A stretch of 64,000 nucleotides of DNA from Amphiura filiformis (Eukaryota; Echinodermata; Ophiuroidea; Amphilepidida; Amphiuridae). The notes under the pieces are model-generated. The model searched no databases, was not told the origin of the DNA, and was given only the letters and a program-made list of their open reading frames with translations. The DNA lies in NCBI RefSeq assembly GCF_039555335.1, contig NC_092636.1:55483706-55547705 (forward strand). Reading direction: 5' to 3'. Below are positions 60,491 through 64,000 of this stretch, piece by piece (the first letter of the stretch is position 1; every line of letters begins with the position of its first letter). The translations under genes were made by a program, and so were the position numbers.

Positions 60491-61027
60491 TAAGACATGA
60501 GACTATACCTGAATAAAATAGGTATAATAGTCTCAGGTAAGACGAAGAAGAAACCCGCCCCGGAGCCCGCCCTACTCATTATTTCATTGTACTTATTTCA
60601 ATTTGCCTCAACACATTACGTAATCAACACAAAGCTTTTGTGAGGACTAGTGAGTGGATAAGAAATTGACAGCGGAGGATACGAACGACACGCCGATTTT
60701 TAGTTGTTAATCATGAATTGCCGCAACGTTTTAGTATTTAACTGCATGGCATTCCGCAAGCACAATGACAAATTATGCCGTATTTTTTCAAAGATCATCT
60801 CATATGAAGTAAGCTGAATGCGATCTGTACTTTTGTAACATTCCGATCGCTTTTGATCACCTATTATCAGCGAATTTGCTTGAAAACATGTGAGTTCATG
60901 TTGTGTAAACATATTAGCATGAACACAAATGAAATTACGATACAATACATGCAATTTGAATGCGCAGCAGATCTATAGAAATAACGTGGCCCGCTTTTAG
61001 GTAGAATTAGACTATAGTTAATTCTTT

Positions 61028-61624
61028 AGTACTTCCGTGGTCCGAGCTGTGCGCCAAGCGTAGACGAGCGTACACACAGAAGAAATAAACAATCACGCTC
61101 GCTGATTGGCTGATCACGGACTTGATAACAAGCCGGTTGACCCATTGCTAGACATGTCCACATTCCTTATTATAGAGGGCGACATTCAATCCAAAAAGGG
61201 AAATACAAAAATTTGAAATTTGGACACCAGAAACTTGACGACGTAGTCTAAAATGTGCCGGTACTTTATCCTTGATACAGAAGTCAGCATGCAGTGAAAG
61301 TTAGATTTCATAAAATAAAATCGCCTTTGTGTAAAATGGATCGCCGTGGTGAAAAATGATGCATTTTAATACATGTTTTTTTTTTAAAACAGACATTTGC
61401 CCATAACTTCGCTAATTTTTTACCTTCAGACATGGTTGACCCCTCATTTTTTAAGTTAAATAATCACCTTTTTAAACAAAATAATTTCCATGTGAAATAT
61501 CCTACTTGAAAATTTTGAGAACATGCCTACCATTGCTTGTCGGCGCGGCGCGTAGTAGGCGACCTTGTCACTTCTACGGTACGCGATCGAAATTCACCAG
61601 CGCGTACCCGGACCACGGAAGTAA
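61028..61624. mobile_element. Inverted-repeat element of about 600 bp
   Basis: TAGTACTTCCGTGGTCCGAG at 61028 is mirrored by CCGGACCACGGAAGTAAT at about 61608-61625; next to them GTGCGC and GCGCGTACC also pair. A related solitary end TTACTTCCGTGGTCC lies at about 62550. No coding sequence inside. Confidence 0.7.
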
Positions 61625-62300
61625 TAAAAAATTAACTTTACAAAAATACATGATCATGTAGTGTGGTGCAAAATTCGGAAACATTGCACATGAATTTATA
61701 CCCAAAATTAGCCCATGTTTTATGTCTTAAATAACTAGTTGTGAACAATGTTTTATATTACCGGTCGTAGGGTCCTGTCAAATATAATCCTGTCTGGCTT
61801 TGGAGCTCGTTTCAAACCCTGCGCGATTGGATTTAATCGCTTAGAAAAATTGTGTGTAACACTCCGTGCAACTGAATAGGTCGACATTTTTATGGCAAAT
61901 AACTCACCTCCCGCAGGCAACTGTCGGAGAAGACTCTTTATCCCCGGAGAAGAGCGTTTCGAATAGCTGAACTTTTGTTTTGACCTTCACGGCTATGAGA
62001 GTAAAATCAAGGAGTCTGGATTGGTGTGGATCGGAAGCTTGTAAACAGTGTTTTTCTGGAGTATTTGTAGCAAAGTTGAGGTTTGAAAATTAATGAAATG
62101 CATCCCATCTAGACCTAGATTACAAGTAAGTTATTTTTAAATTTGGTAAGATTTTATTATTCTTATAGCAGGCATCATATTTCGCTATACATTGTATAGT
62201 ACTCAAGCCTGTCGAATTTGGCAGCTTTTCACAAGGTATCATTCTAGATGCTTGCTGGTTTTTATGTATCTGTGCATGTGTGATGGGAGAGAAATAACGT

Positions 62301-62508
62301 ACAGGTAAATTAAGTAATTCTTGGCCAAGCTGGAACAATCGTGTTATGTCCATGTAGTGTACTAAGCGTGTACGTAATGTAAAGGCGCATGCAGCTTTCT
62401 TCTGCATCGCGCTATTTGCGTGTGTGTTTATTGCGGAGCCTGGTTGCGGAGCCAGTAGCGTTCATTAATGTTTGTGATTAGCCAAGAATTACTTAATTTA
62501 CCTGTAGT
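62301..62508. repeat. 26-bp perfect inverted repeat around a 155-bp spacer
   Basis: TACAGGTAAATTAAGTAATT CTTGGC near 62301 is mirrored by GCCAAGAATTACTTAATTTA CCTGTA near 62482. The spacer contains GCGCATGCAGC and TGCGGAGCC words. Probably a MITE. Confidence 0.8.
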
Positions 62509-62761
62509 TTCAATGGAACATCTGGGCCCTGCCAAGTTTGGCTGACTAAAGTTAATTACTTCCGTGGTCCAGGTATAGGTATGCGCTGGCAAACGCATCA
62601 TCGCATGAACGATCGGCGATCGCGTAAAAGTGGCGAGGTCTCCTCCCCAGTGTTCGATTTACCAGAAAAAAGTTATTTGCATTTGTGTAGGTAACACAGA
62701 AAATCTACCTGCACAAAGTGAAAGTAACTTGCACAAAATTTAACCATATAAAATAAGAAGC

Positions 62762-63273
62762 TTAAAAAGAGGATTTCGTGATCCTAGGACCTAGCATCCT
62801 CTTTTTATGACATTTTTCAGTAGATATCCACGAAAAAAGCTTATTCCCAAAATTTTAGTTGATTCCAATTTTGCGTTTGCGAATTATGCATGATGTGTGT
62901 ATTACACTGCTCCAGTATATTACGCTGTTCTGGTATACCAGAACGAAATTCAAATTTGGAAATATTTTTGCTAAACGAATTAATCTGCAAGAAATTTTTG
63001 GTACGGTACATAAACATTATGTAGCCAGAGGTTTCCAGTGATCTAAAAACAAGGGCTTAGGCAGCCAGCCGTGTAGAGAGTGTTTTACACACTCAAATTT
63101 GTAAATTATACACACCCAGTTTTTGCCCACAAGGCCTATAGATACTTTGTACACAAATCTTAAATTTACACACCCAGTTTTTTGAATTTACACACCCAAA
63201 CCTTCAAATCCTGCCTAAGACCCTGTATAAAAATCTCATGATGAGGCTGTGGATCACGAAATGCGCTTTTTAA
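62762..63273 (+). mobile_element. piggyBac-like MITE, copy C (complete, 512 bp)
   Basis: TTAA at 62762-62765 and 63270-63273; inner ends AAAGAGGATTTCGTGATCC and GGATCACGAAATGCGCTTT differ at two positions. Longer than copy B because of an apparent inner insertion of about 170 bp between AGGGCTTAGGCAG (about 63053) and CTGCCTAAGACCCTG (about 63212), itself inverted, with repeated TTTACACACCCAGTTTTT inside. Confidence 0.78.
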
Positions 63274-64000
63274 GTTTGTGCTGTGAAACTATTCATCTTT
63301 TTACAGATGAAAAGTAAAAATTGGTGTAATTTCGTAAAGGATATTCATATTAATACGTTTGTGAAGGTTGTCATTCATCCCAGTACGACAGCAACTTAGC
63401 TCACTTCCGGTAATTTTTACCGGCGTGACCTCTGCTGTTACGTAACGTAATGTTGAAAATCAGGTGGCAAATACAGTTTTCAGAAAACATCAAAAAATGT
63501 AATACACGAAAGTCGCTTTCTCCCTTCATTTCCACATTGAGCCCATAGATAAGATATGAAGCATGAGTATAAGGCAAACAGTAACGTGTAAAAGTCCAAT
63601 TATTGTGGAGAAAATGAATGTTTATTGTGCGCGAAGTAGCCTAAAAAATGAGAAAAAATGCATGTCACGATCACCAAAATGGTTATATCTGCAACTATGA
63701 ACCAACGCCGGTCATATGCTTTTCTGTAATTAATGATAGATATTAACTAACTTGAGCTTGTATTAAATTTTCAGCGAAAATGATTGGTGGAATAATCTAG
63801 TCGTAGGTTGGAAAGTTGCTTTCAAAAGGGCTTCTCCTCGCAATCGTGCGTGACCATTAGTGACCAGTGTCACCAGGAAAATTAACAGCCGGCCTTGTCC
63901 ATATATCGATTAATAATTGTCAGGATCGTCCAGTTGACTACAGTGATATTTATTTATTCATACAAAATACTGCCCTGTCTCACAAAATATCGAAGTCAAT

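Larger units (their letters stand above)
57857..64000. other. Non-coding region dense in transposon ends
   Basis: I see no supportable exon. At 61905 on the minus strand a good donor context (GGGAG/GTGAGT) follows an open stretch without an ATG; it could be a 5' UTR exon of MRPL28 or nothing. The remainder is described by the element entries. Confidence 0.5.

Noticed and set aside
61905..62060. MRPL28 first coding exon at the GTGAGT donor
   Set aside because: The frame that would join 54051 correctly runs into TAA upstream without an ATG, so at most it is a non-coding leader exon.

Overview
The window looks like nuclear DNA from an AT-rich, repeat-dense marine invertebrate. An ambulacrarian deuterostome (echinoderm or hemichordate) is my best guess. 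The reasons are two intron-rich animal genes, dense non-autonomous DNA transposons, an APE-type non-LTR retrotransposon and strong over-representation of the palindrome TAGGCCTA. The species cannot be proven from this sequence alone.

Layout. 1-4342 is AT-rich non-coding DNA with a microsatellite. 4343-19079 is a 14.7 kb minisatellite of about 300 copies of a 48-bp monomer, organised into kilobase-scale duplicated blocks. 19080-21900 is non-coding, with part of a piggyBac-like MITE and a promoter-like patch (CRE, ETS and YY1-like motifs) at 21563-21840. 21909 to about 25825 is a 5'-truncated, frameshifted non-LTR retrotransposon on the minus strand. It ends about 130 bp upstream of the start codon of NUP54.

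25953-40004 (+) is a complete 12-exon NUP54 gene (FG nucleoporin of the Nup62 complex, 568 aa predicted). Its introns carry several inverted-repeat elements, LINE 3' fragments and a decayed copy of its own polyglutamine exon. 40005-48343 is intergenic and holds an 821-bp transposon with an 8-bp target duplication and a 2716-bp hAT-like element flanked by ATCTAAAC. 48344-54051 (-) is MRPL28 (mitochondrial ribosomal protein bL28m), convergent with NUP54. I place seven coding exons; the first short coding exon was not found.

The most striking feature is inside MRPL28. The intron after the exon carrying the bL28 signature is largely made of eight further tandem copies of that exon. Each copy is 132 bp (one is 122 bp) and each keeps a GTAAGG donor. 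Beyond MRPL28, 54231-57856 is a composite repeat: four units of about 118 bp, then three units of about 600 bp, two of them carrying a MITE while sister units preserve the empty site. 57857-64000 is non-coding and full of terminal-inverted-repeat elements, including two complete members of a TTAA-flanked family.

The two genes are housekeeping and functionally unrelated (nuclear pore transport; mitochondrial translation). Most of the window's character comes from repeat dynamics: satellite expansion, exon-scale tandem duplication and nested transposon insertion.
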